Notes: generated by a model from the sequence alone, not told the origin. Shown: positions 16,222 to 24,902, numbered from the stretch's first letter. The stretch: 64,000 nt of DNA from Actinoplanes regularis (GCF_900188005.1 NZ_FZNR01000005.1:186001-250000); one strand, 5' to 3'. A program made the numbers and translations.

Positions 16222-17157
16222 ATGTCGGCGGATCGTGACACCTACCGGGTGGGCGGGAGCCTGGCCGAGACGTCCCGGGCGACCGGATTCGCCATCGTCA
16301 CGCTGACCTACGTCGTGGCCGGGCTGGCCGCCGCGGCCCTGGTCGCCGCGCTGCGGGCCGGGCATCCGCTGCTGCTCACCCTCTACGGCGACATCCTGGC
16401 GACGCTCGTGGTGTTCGCGGCGAGCGTGGCCGTCGCCAACGCGAGCGTCTACGACCCGTACTGGAGCGTCGCCCCGCCGGTGATCGTGATCGCCTGGGTG
16501 GTGTGGCGGACCGGCGGTGACCTCGCCGACGTGACCGTACGGCAGGTGGCGGTGCTGCTGCTGGTGCTGGCCTGGTCGATCCGGCTGACCGCCAACTGGG
16601 CGCGGTCCTGGCCGGGACTCAGGCACGAGGACTGGCGTTACGTGCGGCTGCGCGAACAACGCCCGGCCCGGGTCCCGTGGTGGCTGATCAACCTGACCGG
16701 CATCCAGCTGATGCCGACCCTCGTCGTCTTCGCCGGCCTGCTCGCGGTCTGGCCCGCGGTGACCGTCACCGGCCGGTCGTTCGGCCTGCTGGACGTCGCC
16801 GCGGTGGCCGTGACCGCCGGCGCCGTCACGGTCGAGACGGTCGCCGACCGGCAACTGCGCCGGTTCGCCGCCGATCCCGGCAACCGCGGCCGGATCATCG
16901 ACAGTGGCCTGTGGCGCTACTCCCGGCACCCCAACTACTTCGGCGAGGTCCTGCTCTGGTGGGGCCTGTGGCTGTTCGGCGTGGCCGCGGCGCCCGGCTG
17001 GTGGTGGACGATCGTCGGCCCGATCACGATGGTTCTGCTGTTCGTCTTCGTCAGCGTGCCGATGATGGAACGCCGTTCCGAGGCCCGCCGTCCGGGATAC
17101 GCCCAGCACAGGCAGCGGGTGCCCGCCCTGTTCCCGCGCCCGCCGCGCGCCGGCTGA
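16222..17157 (+). CDS. DUF1295 (steroid 5-alpha-reductase-like) membrane protein
   Basis: A 311-residue polytopic membrane protein of the DUF1295 family. The hallmark C-terminal motif WRYSRHPNYFGEVLLWWGLW is present, as is the preceding RGRIIDSGL. Family members resemble steroid reductases and isoprenylcysteine methyltransferases, but the substrate is unknown. I favour ATG 16222 (MSADRD); an in-frame ATG at 16201 would add seven residues and has GATGGG upstream, so the start is uncertain. The C-terminal ~25 residues are basic. Confidence 0.8.
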   Translation: MSADRDTYRVGGSLAETSRATGFAIVTLTYVVAGLAAAALVAALRAGHPLLLTLYGDILATLVVFAASVAVANASVYDPYWSVAPPVIVIAWVVWRTGGDLADVTVRQVAVLLLVLAWSIRLTANWARSWPGLRHEDWRYVRLREQRPARVPWWLINLTGIQLMPTLVVFAGLLAVWPAVTVTGRSFGLLDVAAVAVTAGAVTVETVADRQLRRFAADPGNRGRIIDSGLWRYSRHPNYFGEVLLWWGLWLFGVAAAPGWWWTIVGPITMVLLFVFVSVPMMERRSEARRPGYAQHRQRVPALFPRPPRAG

Positions 17158-17859
17158 TGCGCCGGGTCAGTCCAGATCGAGGTCGGCGTGATCGGAACCG
17201 GCGTGCGCCGGGGGTCATGGGTGTCGTAGATCGGGCACAGGGTTTCTCGCTTGCCGCCCAGACACCGTGCCGGAAGATGCCGCCTCCGATGCAGAGTGCT
17301 TGCAGGGCGGGGCAGAGCAGCACCTAGTCCAGCTTGTTGCGGGCGGTGCAGTTTCCGCACGTGCCGGGCCGGCCGCCGTCGTCGAAGTTGGGCAGGGCGG
17401 AGACGTCCACCAGATCGGTTCCGTCCAGCGGCGGGGGCGAGTGGTTCACTGTTCGGTCGTCCCGCCGGCGAGGTCATCGGTGTGGATCAGCTTGTGCGAA
17501 CGGGCGACGGATGGCGCATCAGGCACCGGAAGATCTCTCGTCGCTCCGAGCCTGGACGCGGCGTCGAACTGCCCATCTTGTCCGGCTGAAGGCGGCGGCC
17601 GGCCCTCGATCGGGCCTGGCTGCCCTGCTTCGTGCTCATCCTCGCTCCGGTGGGTTTGACCTGTGTTCCGAAAATACGGTGACGGGCACAGGCCACGAGA
17701 CCTACGATCGCACGCGGACGCGGGCTCGGATTTGTCGCCGAGGGCAACGGTGGCCATCTGGGAGACTGATTTGTCCCGCACCCCCGCGCCCCTCGTAAGA
17801 GTCGCCCGGGATCCTCGCGCAGTCGGCTGTCGACCTACCTGCTGCGACCCGGGCGGTGG
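17158..17859. other. Gene-poor region with one probable relic
   Basis: About 700 bases between the DUF1295 gene and the STAS gene. Several short overlapping open frames occur on both strands, but none has a start, ribosome-binding site and protein-like composition together. The one recognisable piece is the SnoaL-like fragment at 17461-17589, listed separately. Confidence 0.5.
17461..17589 (+). pseudogene. C-terminal remnant of a SnoaL-like (NTF2-fold) protein
   Basis: In frame 1 the sequence reads DQLVRTGDGWRIRHRKISR before a TGA. This is very like the C-terminal strand of actinobacterial SnoaL-like proteins (pattern D.LVRT.DGWRI.HR). No matching upstream domain is found in the same or neighbouring frames, so this appears to be a decayed gene end. 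Confidence 0.4.
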
Positions 17860-18201
17860 TCATGCCGCGGTGCCGGGCTGGCGAAGCTGGGGGAGCGGAA
17901 GGCCGGCCGCGAAGAGCCTGGCCGCGATGTGGCTCGCCGGATTGTGGACGTACACGGCGACTTGATGGTCCTCGCCGAGAGCGTACGCGGCGGCAACCGC
18001 ACCAACGTTGAGTGCGTCGAGCCGGCATACGGCGGTGAGGTCGAGGACGATTCGGGGTGGCCGGATCTTGCGGACGGTGTGGACGAGAAGCTGCCGCAGT
18101 TGCATGGCGTGGTTTGTCTCGATGTCTCCGTGGGGCCGGATGATGACGGTCCCGTCGCGCTCTGTGCGTACCTCGAATGCCGGCGTGCGCATTCCTTTCA
18201 C
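17860..18201 (-). CDS. STAS-domain protein (anti-sigma factor antagonist-like)
   Basis: A 113-residue single STAS domain of the SpoIIAA/RsbV class. The beta strand TVIIRPHGDIETNHAMQLRQ and the core RIVLDLTAVCRLDALNVGAV are recognisable. The usual phosphorylated Ser/Thr in D-S/T-S/T-G is missing (DALN here), so control by a kinase of the RsbW type is unlikely. Start is GTG 18201 or ATG 18192; both have purine-rich leaders (AAAGGTGAAAGGA). No anti-sigma factor or sigma gene is adjacent. Confidence 0.75.
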   Translation of the reverse strand: MKGMRTPAFEVRTERDGTVIIRPHGDIETNHAMQLRQLLVHTVRKIRPPRIVLDLTAVCRLDALNVGAVAAAYALGEDHQVAVYVHNPASHIAARLFAAGLPLPQLRQPGTAA

Positions 18202-18718
18202 CTTTCGTCACTCCTTATTCAGAGCCAAGGTATTGAGTTTCCTCGATGCTTCTGGTTGTGTCGAGGGCAGGCCCGGGGCGGCTCTTCGGGCCAGCGGGGG
18301 AGAGTGTTCTCTTCTGGGTCATCAGGGCTCGACTGAGCGGATCAGCGGTCGACGACGAGGGCGCTTGGCTGGGCGAATATCGCAACTCCCGGGTGGGAGT
18401 GGTGTGGTGCGCGCGGAACGTGCTGTCGTGGTCATCCGGGGGCGCTGAAGGCGATCACGACGGTCTCACCATGCAATGTGAAGAGATCGACGCGCGCGAA
18501 ACGCGAGATGGCTAATAGGTGAACGATAAGTACTGGATCATGGGCGGTACGCCTGGCCAGGACTTTCCGCGCCGGGCCGCGACACGCCGGGACGGGGCAC
18601 GGACACCGCAATGGACGTTGCCGCTCGCGACTCGTCCCCGAACGAGTGACCGCGGGATGCCGCGCTTCAACCGGGCGTTGGATTGTCCGAAGCGCTGCGA
18701 GGCGGCTTGAATCGCAGT
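18202..18718. other. Intergenic region between divergent genes
   Basis: About 515 bases holding the promoters of the STAS gene (minus) and the small helical gene (plus). A plus-strand open frame at 18246-18515 has poor composition and no ribosome-binding site, so I do not call it. No repeats or terminators stand out. Confidence 0.4.
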
Positions 18719-18979
18719 GTGACTGACGATGCGGAAGCTGAAAGTCAGGTACCGGATGCCGAGGACGGGGCGCTGATCGAGATCCTCTCCGTCCTGAGGC
18801 AACACTTTCCCGAAGTCGACGACGCCACAGTGGTGGAGCACGTCAATGACATCCACAAGCGCTACGCCGCCGCGCCGGTGCGCGATTTCGTGCCACTGCT
18901 CGTGGAACGCGAAGCCCGAGCCACGCTGACCCGTCTTACCGGCGAGACCGTCCCCGCTCCCGATCAACGCGCCGAGTAG
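18719..18979 (+). CDS. Three-helix-bundle dimerisation domain protein
   Basis: A small acidic protein of about 86 residues. The segment VVEHVNDIHKRYAAAPVRDF followed by VPLLVEREARATL is typical of a family of short actinobacterial proteins annotated with a three-helix-bundle dimerisation domain. Their function is unknown. I chose GTG 18719 (VTDDAEAE); the frame is open 12 codons further upstream. A strong terminator follows 22 bases after the stop. Confidence 0.6.
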   Translation: MTDDAEAESQVPDAEDGALIEILSVLRQHFPEVDDATVVEHVNDIHKRYAAAPVRDFVPLLVEREARATLTRLTGETVPAPDQRAE

Positions 18980-19000
18980 GGCACCCCGTTGAAATGACGT

Positions 19001-19030
19001 GACGGCCACCCTCGTACGAGGGCGGCCGTC
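19001..19030 (+). terminator. Intrinsic terminator
   Basis: GACGGCC-A-CCCTCG pairs with CGAGGG-C-GGCCGTC around a TA centre, giving a 14-bp stem with one internal A-C mismatch. TTTGATCTT follows. It ends the small helical gene at 18979. Confidence 0.8.
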
Positions 19031-19154
19031 TTTGATCTTGATCAGTTGTCGCTGGGTGAGGTGACGTGGCGGGTGGTGCCGACCGCGGCGCTCGGGATCA
19101 CGGTGCCGCGTCGCTTCGGCCGCATGGTTCGTCGGCCACCTCGTGCCGGCGGCC

Positions 19155-19616
19155 TCAGGCCGTCGGCATCGAGCGTGCGGCTGCTCCTGCCCGCCGGACA
19201 AGGCCACTCGCATCAGTCGTCGGGTCGAACGCGTCGACGTTGAGCGAGATCGCTTCGGTCGAACGTGCGATCGGGGCGGCCAGCGCTGTCACCGCCCGCC
19301 CGCTACGCTCGACCAGCACCACAGCCTGCGGCAGATATCCGGCCAGCATCGCCTTGAAAATCATATGGTTCGACGCGAGATACTGCGTCACCAGAGCATT
19401 CACGAATGCGGCGAAGGCCTCCGGATCGACCGTGTACGCGTCGATCTGCAGATCCACGACACCGCACGGCCGGCCAGCGACCGGTACCAACGCCTCGGTC
19501 ATCCGGAAGAAAAGCTGCGCCACCCTCGTCGCCGGATTCCACAGCGTTTCCCCGGTCGACGCGTCGTCGAAGTACTGACTCACCGCCCCATGATCGCAGC
19601 TGTGCTCGGGCACCAT
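19155..19616 (-). CDS. Hypothetical protein
   Basis: A 153-residue protein I do not recognise. It looks soluble and alpha/beta, with the segments SQYFDDASTGETLWNPATRV and, in the second half, VLVERSGRAVTALAAPIARS. The ATG at 19616 follows GAGGCGGGACTCG, a fair ribosome-binding site; an in-frame GTG at 19583 would begin at SQYFDD and is the alternative. The last 25 residues are Ala/Arg-rich and may be a poorly conserved tail. It stands alone between two plus-strand genes. Confidence 0.5.
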   Translation of the reverse strand: MVPEHSCDHGAVSQYFDDASTGETLWNPATRVAQLFFRMTEALVPVAGRPCGVVDLQIDAYTVDPEAFAAFVNALVTQYLASNHMIFKAMLAGYLPQAVVLVERSGRAVTALAAPIARSTEAISLNVDAFDPTTDASGLVRRAGAAARSMPTA

Positions 19617-19843
19617 CGAGTCCCGCCTCGAACCGCCGACGCCGATCGATCGCTACGGTGAGTAGCTGAGAAAGGGCTGCTGACGTCTGGTCAGGCCGGG
19701 ATCAGTGCGTTTGGGGCGGTAGACAGGCGGTCCAAGGCGCCGGTTGGCAGTGCTAGGCTCGCCCCATATATGTCGTTGACGATCCTCGGCTGACTGAGCG
19801 TGCGCGCCAATTTCTGCAGGATCGGTCCCACCGCAGCCCACAT

Positions 19844-20536
19844 GTGAGTGAGTCTGCGATCCGGTCGTCGGCCGCGACCTGGCTCGGAGCGCATGAAGAA
19901 GTGGCCGCCGAAGCACTTATCGAGTCACTAGTCGGATTCGCAGAGCGCTACGGTGGCCTGTCCTACTCCGTCCTCGGCAATAACAAGATGGAGTACGGCC
20001 TCGATAGCCTCCCATTGATCAACAGCACCCCGCTCGGACCGGCATTCACTGGAATCTTGGATGGCGATTGGACTTGGGGTCTCGACGTCCTTCTCGACGG
20101 CCGCACTGCCATGGGACCTGGCCGATGGCCATACCGTGTCATCGACCGAACCATCGATCAGAGGATTGAGCGACACGCACTTCTGGTCGAGGTCCGCGGA
20201 TGGTTCCATCGAACTTTCGAATGCACCACCCCGTCGTACGTCCCGCCGATGACGGACGAAGAGACACTGCCGCCACCGGTACCCGATGCCACCGGTCCGG
20301 CCGAGTATTGGTGGAGCGAACAAGACGTCGCCGTTCAGGCGCAACTCAGCGGATGGCCCATTGGGCGGGACCGCTGGACGGTGCGCTACTTCGCCAGAAC
20401 ACCCCAGCAGGCAGCCGAGGCCAATCACACTGTCTACGCCGCGGCGGGGCACGAAACGGTCCCTGCAACCTGGTGCACGCTCTGCACGCAGGCTGTCGTC
20501 CCAGGTCGGACATGCCTGCGCGGATCCCACGGTTAG
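19844..20536 (+). CDS. Hypothetical protein with C-terminal Cys pair
   Basis: A 230-residue soluble protein, Trp- and Glu-rich, that I do not recognise. The C-terminus contains WCTLCTQAVVPGRTC, a possible metal-binding or disulphide cluster. GC content is visibly lower than in flanking housekeeping genes (codons such as AAT, ATA and GAT are frequent), suggesting transfer. Start is GTG 19844. No operon partner is clear. Confidence 0.6.
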   Translation: MSESAIRSSAATWLGAHEEVAAEALIESLVGFAERYGGLSYSVLGNNKMEYGLDSLPLINSTPLGPAFTGILDGDWTWGLDVLLDGRTAMGPGRWPYRVIDRTIDQRIERHALLVEVRGWFHRTFECTTPSYVPPMTDEETLPPPVPDATGPAEYWWSEQDVAVQAQLSGWPIGRDRWTVRYFARTPQQAAEANHTVYAAAGHETVPATWCTLCTQAVVPGRTCLRGSHG

Positions 20537-20815
20537 CGACGCCTTCTCATGCCGCGAGTCGCGCTCGCGGCGGACGATGCGCGCTCAGTCGCCGACGAAC
20601 ACGAGTTCGCCGCGCTCCTGGGCGCAGCGCTCGGCTATCGCGCGAAGCCGCATGAGCGCACGGTGCTGGGCGCCGGTTGTTGCCTGGGCGAGTAAGCGAA
20701 AACTGCATCAAGGTGGAGCTTGCAGCAGCGATGATCCGGGAGCAGGCACCAGTCGATCCCAGGGGTCGCAATACCGTGCCAACGCGTGCAAAAGTCCCTT
20801 GACCAGGAGCCACTC
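20537..20815. other. Intergenic region with short open frames only
   Basis: A 48-codon plus-strand frame (20549-20695) and a minus-strand frame ending RCAQERGELVFVGD (around 20580-20700, broken by a stop) are the only protein-like stretches. Neither has a convincing start, so I treat this as decayed or regulatory DNA. Confidence 0.35.
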
Positions 20816-20989
20816 GTGTCCGACAGACCTTCCCCGCCGGGCGATGACGTCCCGGACGACGTCGACAACCTCATGATTCTCAGCCCTGAGCAGTACGAGG
20901 TACTGCTGAAGGCACGCGAGGAGTTGGGGCATGATCTGAGCCGCGGGCAGGTGGAGGCCTTACTCAAGGAGCTCGAAGAACGGTCCTGA
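20816..20989 (+). CDS. Small acidic helical protein
   Basis: A 57-residue protein with an acidic, disordered N-terminus (PGDDVPDDVDN) and a charged helix (LSPEQYEVLLKAREELGHDL, then EALLKELEERS) likely to form a coiled coil. Start GTG 20816 follows CAGGAGCCACTC, a good spacing. Function unknown; it may be a regulatory or adaptor peptide. Confidence 0.5.
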   Translation: MSDRPSPPGDDVPDDVDNLMILSPEQYEVLLKAREELGHDLSRGQVEALLKELEERS

Positions 20990-21145
20990 CGCGGCACCTT
21001 TCGCTGAGTCCATGAAGCTACTCAAGCGAACGCCAGTGGGTTGCGGCCACCATGCCCCGCCGGGTGAGCTGGACGAGGCCAAGGTGAAGCGCCGCACGTG
21101 TAATGGCGATGCGCGCCCTGGTGGTCCGCTGTAACGATGCTCGTC

Positions 21146-21466
21146 ATGGCCGAGCGCGTGATGTTCATACAGTTGAAAACCGGTCACAGCACCGATAAAG
21201 GGCCCGCTTGGATCAGCCGCGTGCGCTTCAACAGGAGTTGGAAGACGGCCTACTGGCACGGCAGGACTCTCCGCCGCTGGCCGGGCCTGTTCGACGCGAA
21301 CTTCTACGACGTCGAAAGCCGCGAGGAGTACTGGCTTTCAGGGCCGCGCCGCGATCAGGCCGACACTCGCTACAGCATCATCCGGCCGAAGGTCGACGAC
21401 GATGTCCGTGAGATGTACGAGGCGTTCCTCCGCGGGGCACCCCTGCCGGGCCGGGAGCGCGGTTAG
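21146..21466 (+). CDS. Conserved hypothetical protein (MAERVMFIQLKTG family)
   Basis: A 106-residue protein beginning MAERVMFIQLKTGHSTDKGP with SRVRFNRSWKTAYWHGRTL and a C-terminal GAPLPGRERG. From memory this is a widespread small actinomycete family, often misannotated as a deoxyxylulose-phosphate synthase although it is far too short; its role is unknown. An ATG at 21137 would add MLV. Codon use is less GC-biased than core genes. Confidence 0.65.
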   Translation: MAERVMFIQLKTGHSTDKGPAWISRVRFNRSWKTAYWHGRTLRRWPGLFDANFYDVESREEYWLSGPRRDQADTRYSIIRPKVDDDVREMYEAFLRGAPLPGRERG

Positions 21467-21545
21467 GGAGCAACGTCGTTCATGTCCGGCCCCGGCTCGC
21501 CCGCTCATAGCCGATGAGCGGTCGTCCGGCCGCGGTGGCGGACTG

Positions 21546-22298
21546 TCAGGCGTCGATGGGCGGCGCTGGCTGGTCGTGTTCCAGGGTGTCCTGATTGATG
21601 ATGTGCAGGAGGCTGACGGCGAGCCAGGGGCCGCTGTACCAGTACCCTGGCCCGAGTGCACGCGGCGTGCCCTGCCGCAGGTGTGCGGCGTACTTGCGCA
21701 CGAACGGCGCCGGGTCGGCGATGAGCAGCTGGCCGCCCGGGCGTAGCACCCGGATCGCCTCGGCCAGCGCGCGGTGCCGTCCCGCGGCCGACGAGATGTT
21801 GTGGATGGCCATTGCGCTGGTCACGATGTCGAACGAGTTGTCCGGGAAGGGCAACGCTGTCATGTCGGCGCTGCGTACGTCGACACGGTTGGCGACCCCG
21901 GCCGCGGCGGCGTTCGCGAGGGTGGCCTCGGGCCGGTTGCCGCTCTGGTCGGCCGACCACAGGTCAACGCCGACGGCGCGTCCCTGCGGGAGTCGGCGGG
22001 CTGCCGCGACCAGTACGGCGCCGCGCCCGCAGCCCAGGTCCAGCAGGTGCTCGTCACCCCTGAGGGCGGCCCGGTCGAGGATTTCCTCCCAGGCGCGGAG
22101 CTTGCCGCGCAGCGTGGTGTGCAGGTAGATGCCGGTGCCGGCGAGCAGGACCGCGCTGGTGACGGCCAAGGGCGTCCGGCCGGTGTGCCAGCGGGTGGCG
22201 GCCGCGGCGGAGGCAACTGCTGCCGCGCCGAGCAGAGCCGGAATCGGCGGCGCGTCAATGCCGTAGTGGGGACGGGTGCGTGTTGGCCCAGCGATCAC
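21546..22298 (-). CDS. Membrane-associated class I SAM-dependent methyltransferase
   Basis: A 250-residue protein with one or two N-terminal hydrophobic segments (about residues 18-60), then a Rossmann methyltransferase domain. Motif I is LLDLGCGRGAVLVAAARRL, followed by the acidic motif VGVDLW, the motif DMTALPFPDNSFDIV and VLRPGGQLLIADP. The GTG at 22298 follows AGGAAGGACC. It is divergent from a TetR gene, with two palindromes in the shared 135-bp region, so it is likely that regulator's target. Substrate unknown. Confidence 0.8.
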   Translation of the reverse strand: MIAGPTRTRPHYGIDAPPIPALLGAAAVASAAAATRWHTGRTPLAVTSAVLLAGTGIYLHTTLRGKLRAWEEILDRAALRGDEHLLDLGCGRGAVLVAAARRLPQGRAVGVDLWSADQSGNRPEATLANAAAAGVANRVDVRSADMTALPFPDNSFDIVTSAMAIHNISSAAGRHRALAEAIRVLRPGGQLLIADPAPFVRKYAAHLRQGTPRALGPGYWYSGPWLAVSLLHIINQDTLEHDQPAPPIDA

Positions 22299-22365
22299 TT
22301 CGGGGGTCCTTCCTGGTCGTCGGGTTTGACGGCGGCAGGGCGGTCAACGCTGCTCTCGCTATCTT

Positions 22366-22407
22366 TTACAAGATGTAAGCGTTGCTGAAGTCTTACAGCA
22401 TGTCAAG
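22366..22407. promoter_or_regulatory. Two TetR-type operator candidates in a divergent promoter
   Basis: TTACAAGATGTAA (22366-22378) has perfect TTACA/TGTAA arms. CTTACAGCATGTCAAG (22392-22407) is a weaker copy with the same TTACA-N3-TGT pattern. They lie 26 bases apart between the methyltransferase and TetR starts, a layout typical of autoregulated TetR genes. Confidence 0.6.
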
Positions 22408-22436
22408 AATGCTGAGAGCCGATAACATGCCACGTG

Positions 22437-23051
22437 ATGACCGATGCACCCGAAGCCGCCACACCGGCCCGTCGCCGCCGCTCCGACGCCCGGCGCAGCA
22501 TCGACGCCATCCTCACCGCCGCTCGCACGCTGCTCGGGGAACGGCCTGACGCCAGCATGGAGGAGCTCGCCAACGCGGCCGGCGTCACCCGCCAGACCGT
22601 CTACGCCCACTTCCCGTCGCGGGACGCACTGATCGGCGCGCTGATCGAATCCGCGGGAGCCGAAACCGTCGAGGCTGTCGACGCGGCAAACCTCGACACC
22701 GTTCCGCCGGTCACAGCGCTACGCCGGTATCTCGACATCGGATGGCAACTCATCCGCCGCTATCCATACCTGCTCGCGCCGGCACTCGCTCGCACCCCGC
22801 CCGGCAACGAAGCCACACACCTGGCCGGCACCGCGCAACTTGAACGGCTCGTCCGGCGTGGTCAGCGTACCGGCGATTTCGACCCCGCGTTGCCGGCCGG
22901 CTGGCTGGCCGTCGCCGTCATCGGGCTCGGCATCACCGCCGCTGACCAGGTCGCCGCCGGGCACCTCACCGCCGACGAGGCGTTCACCGTCTTCTCCACG
23001 AGCGCGCTGCGACTGTGCGGCGCCGCCAGTGAGCCCTCGGCCTCCGGGTAG
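22437..23051 (+). CDS. TetR/AcrR family transcriptional regulator
   Basis: A 204-residue repressor-type protein. The N-terminal DNA-binding domain has the TetR HTH signature MEELANAAGVTRQTVYAHFP at about residues 40-59. The C-terminal helical domain, with LRRYLDIGWQLIRRYPYLLA, binds an unknown ligand. GTG 22434 or ATG 22437 are both possible starts. It likely controls itself and the divergent methyltransferase through the palindromes between them. Confidence 0.88.
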   Translation: MTDAPEAATPARRRRSDARRSIDAILTAARTLLGERPDASMEELANAAGVTRQTVYAHFPSRDALIGALIESAGAETVEAVDAANLDTVPPVTALRRYLDIGWQLIRRYPYLLAPALARTPPGNEATHLAGTAQLERLVRRGQRTGDFDPALPAGWLAVAVIGLGITAADQVAAGHLTADEAFTVFSTSALRLCGAASEPSASG

Positions 23052-23301
23052 TCGAGCCAGCGGACTCGCGGGACTTCGCCGCAAAAGCGAAAGCGGCCAG
23101 CGCGAGGTATCCGTGGACCGCCTCATACGGTTCGGGCCATCTGCGCCAACAGAGTCGTCCGCCGGTCAGCCGCCACCGCGCTTCTACGCGTAGGTACACG
23201 ACGCCATCCTTCGGTGGACGCCGAACGGCGCGGGCATGTGGTCGCTGTTGCCCGACCCACCACTCAGGAGGAGTCCGGAACTGAGGATTTCTGACCGTGG
23301 C

Positions 23302-23318
23302 ACCGAAAACGTTTCGGT
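23302..23318. promoter_or_regulatory. LacI-type operator candidate
   Basis: ACCGAAA-ACG-TTTCGGT is a perfect 7-bp inverted repeat around a 3-base centre. The central AAACGTTT-like core is common in LacI/GalR-family operators that control polysaccharide-degradation genes. It lies about 70 bases upstream of the -35 candidate. Confidence 0.45.
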
Positions 23319-23384
23319 ATCGCTTCTGTGCGCCGTACAAGGCAAAGCTCGATCGGTTATCAAATCCCTGGCACAGCTACAACA

Positions 23385-23412
23385 TTGACAAAGATGGATG
23401 AGATGGTACGGT
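23385..23412 (+). promoter_or_regulatory. Housekeeping-type promoter candidate
   Basis: TTGACA at 23385-23390 is followed after 16 bases by TACGGT at 23407-23412, matching the actinobacterial -35 and TANNNT -10 pattern. It points toward the metallopeptidase gene. Confidence 0.45.
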
Positions 23413-23615
23413 CCTGAAAAGGTTTTCGAGGCAGTGCCCGTTCCAACTCCATCCCCAGTGCCAACCGCCCCGGGTCGGCGGCTGCAGGGTTCCGGACTCA
23501 CGGTCGCCCGAAATCCCCGGGCGACCGGAATCGCTTGGCCTCGCACGGTGGTAACCCCCATCCCCGTGATGTCCGCTCGGTGCCGGTGGCGCGCATCCCC
23601 CGAAGGGACAGCCCC

Positions 23616-24899
23616 GTGTCCGCAGAGATCAACCCGCCTCCCGAGTCGCCGACCCCAGCGGCTCGCCCCGCGAGACGTACCCGGCTCCCGCGTCTGATCG
23701 CCGGGCCTGCCGTGCTGCTCGCCGCGGCCGGCTTCGTCATGCTCGCGGGGAACCCCGCCGACGCGGCCGCCGGCTGCCGCGTCGACTACACCGTCAACCA
23801 GTGGAGCACCGGCTTCACCGGCAACGTCACCATCACCAACCTGGGCAGCGCCATCAACGGCTGGACCCTGCAGTTCGACTACGCCGGCAACCAGCAGATC
23901 ACCCAGAGCTGGAACAGCACCTACACCCAGTCCGGGCAGCACGTCACGCTCCGCGACGCCGGATACAACGCCGCGGTCGCGACAAACGCCAGCGTCACGG
24001 CGGGCTTCAACGCCACCTACTCCGGCGGCAACGCCGCTCCCACCGCCTTCACCCTCAACGGTGTGGCCTGCACCGGCGCCACGACGCCGACCACATCGCC
24101 GACCACGACGCCCACGACCGCACCCACGACCACGCCCCCGACGGGCGATCCGTGGAACCCGCCGGCGCAGTACGTCACCCCGCTCGCGAACACCTGGAAA
24201 CATCAGGAGGACACGTACGGCGACCTCTACGGCTTCCGGAACTACCTGTTCGACCAGGTGATGGCGGCCAACGGCAGCATCAACTACTGCGTCCGCTGGG
24301 AGTCGACCGCGACGGTCACGGCGACCCTGCGCGACCAGATCCAGACCGCTCTGCAGCGCCAGTTCCAGAAGTGGGTCGACCAGCTCAACGAGAACGGCAC
24401 CGGCTGGAACAACTGGCCGTACAAGCAGATTCCGGTCAAGGTGGTCGGCTGGGCCGTCCGTGATCGCAGTCAGCTGCAGTGGTCGGACAGCTCGGTGGAC
24501 ATCTACGTCAACGACCTCAACGAGGGCGCGCCGCAGTGCAGTCCGCCGTGCGGACGCTTCTTCCACCAGGACGGCAACTACTCCGGCTGCCCGGGCGGCG
24601 CCGCACACCACTACGACATGTCACTGTGGCTCACCGACGGGATGACCGGCGGCGCCGGCGGCGACTGGGGCCAGCGCATCGGCAAGGAGTACTACGTCGG
24701 CGCGCTGAGTTCGGAGAACATCCACATCTTGCTGCACGAGATCGGTCACAGCTGGGGTCTCAACGACTTCTACGACTTCGACCCGCTGCCGAGCGAGGGG
24801 TTCGTCATGAAGGCCGGCAGCGCCACCCAGATCACCGTGTTCGACAAGTGGATGCTGCGGGACTTCTGGCGCCACCTCAAGAACCGGTACGGCTTGTAA
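23616..24899 (+). CDS. Secreted metallopeptidase-like protein with N-terminal CBM2
   Basis: A 427-residue exported protein. The N-terminal signal has a basic patch (RPARRTRLPR) and hydrophobic core, cleaved near DAAAG. A CBM2 cellulose/chitin-binding module follows (about 51-153; CRVDYTVNQWSTGFTGNVTI, then NGWTLQFDY), then a Thr/Pro linker (about 154-173) and a catalytic region. The latter holds the zincin motif HEIGHSWGLND (His374, Glu375, His378, with Asp384 as possible third ligand). Many Cys suggest disulphides. Start GTG 23616 follows GAAGGGA. It may cleave a protein attached to plant cell-wall polysaccharide; substrate unproven. Confidence 0.78.
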   Translation: MSAEINPPPESPTPAARPARRTRLPRLIAGPAVLLAAAGFVMLAGNPADAAAGCRVDYTVNQWSTGFTGNVTITNLGSAINGWTLQFDYAGNQQITQSWNSTYTQSGQHVTLRDAGYNAAVATNASVTAGFNATYSGGNAAPTAFTLNGVACTGATTPTTSPTTTPTTAPTTTPPTGDPWNPPAQYVTPLANTWKHQEDTYGDLYGFRNYLFDQVMAANGSINYCVRWESTATVTATLRDQIQTALQRQFQKWVDQLNENGTGWNNWPYKQIPVKVVGWAVRDRSQLQWSDSSVDIYVNDLNEGAPQCSPPCGRFFHQDGNYSGCPGGAAHHYDMSLWLTDGMTGGAGGDWGQRIGKEYYVGALSSENIHILLHEIGHSWGLNDFYDFDPLPSEGFVMKAGSATQITVFDKWMLRDFWRHLKNRYGL

Positions 24900-24902
24900 G
24901 TC

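Larger units (their letters stand above)
23052..23615. other. Long regulatory region upstream of secreted metallopeptidase
   Basis: About 560 bases without a credible gene. It holds a LacI-type palindrome at 23302-23318, a promoter candidate at 23385-23412 and a second inverted repeat GAAAA-GG-TTTTC at 23416-23427. A transcript from that promoter would have a leader of about 200 bases. Confidence 0.5.

Noticed and set aside
20549..20695. 48-codon plus-strand ORF (MPRVALAADDARSVADEHEF...)
   Set aside because: No ribosome-binding site, and the opposite strand has an equally plausible fragment; I cannot decide that either is a gene.
23184..24611. Long minus-strand open frame over the metallopeptidase
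   Set aside because: Valine/Arg/Gly-rich shadow of the CBM2-peptidase gene; no motif or start signal.
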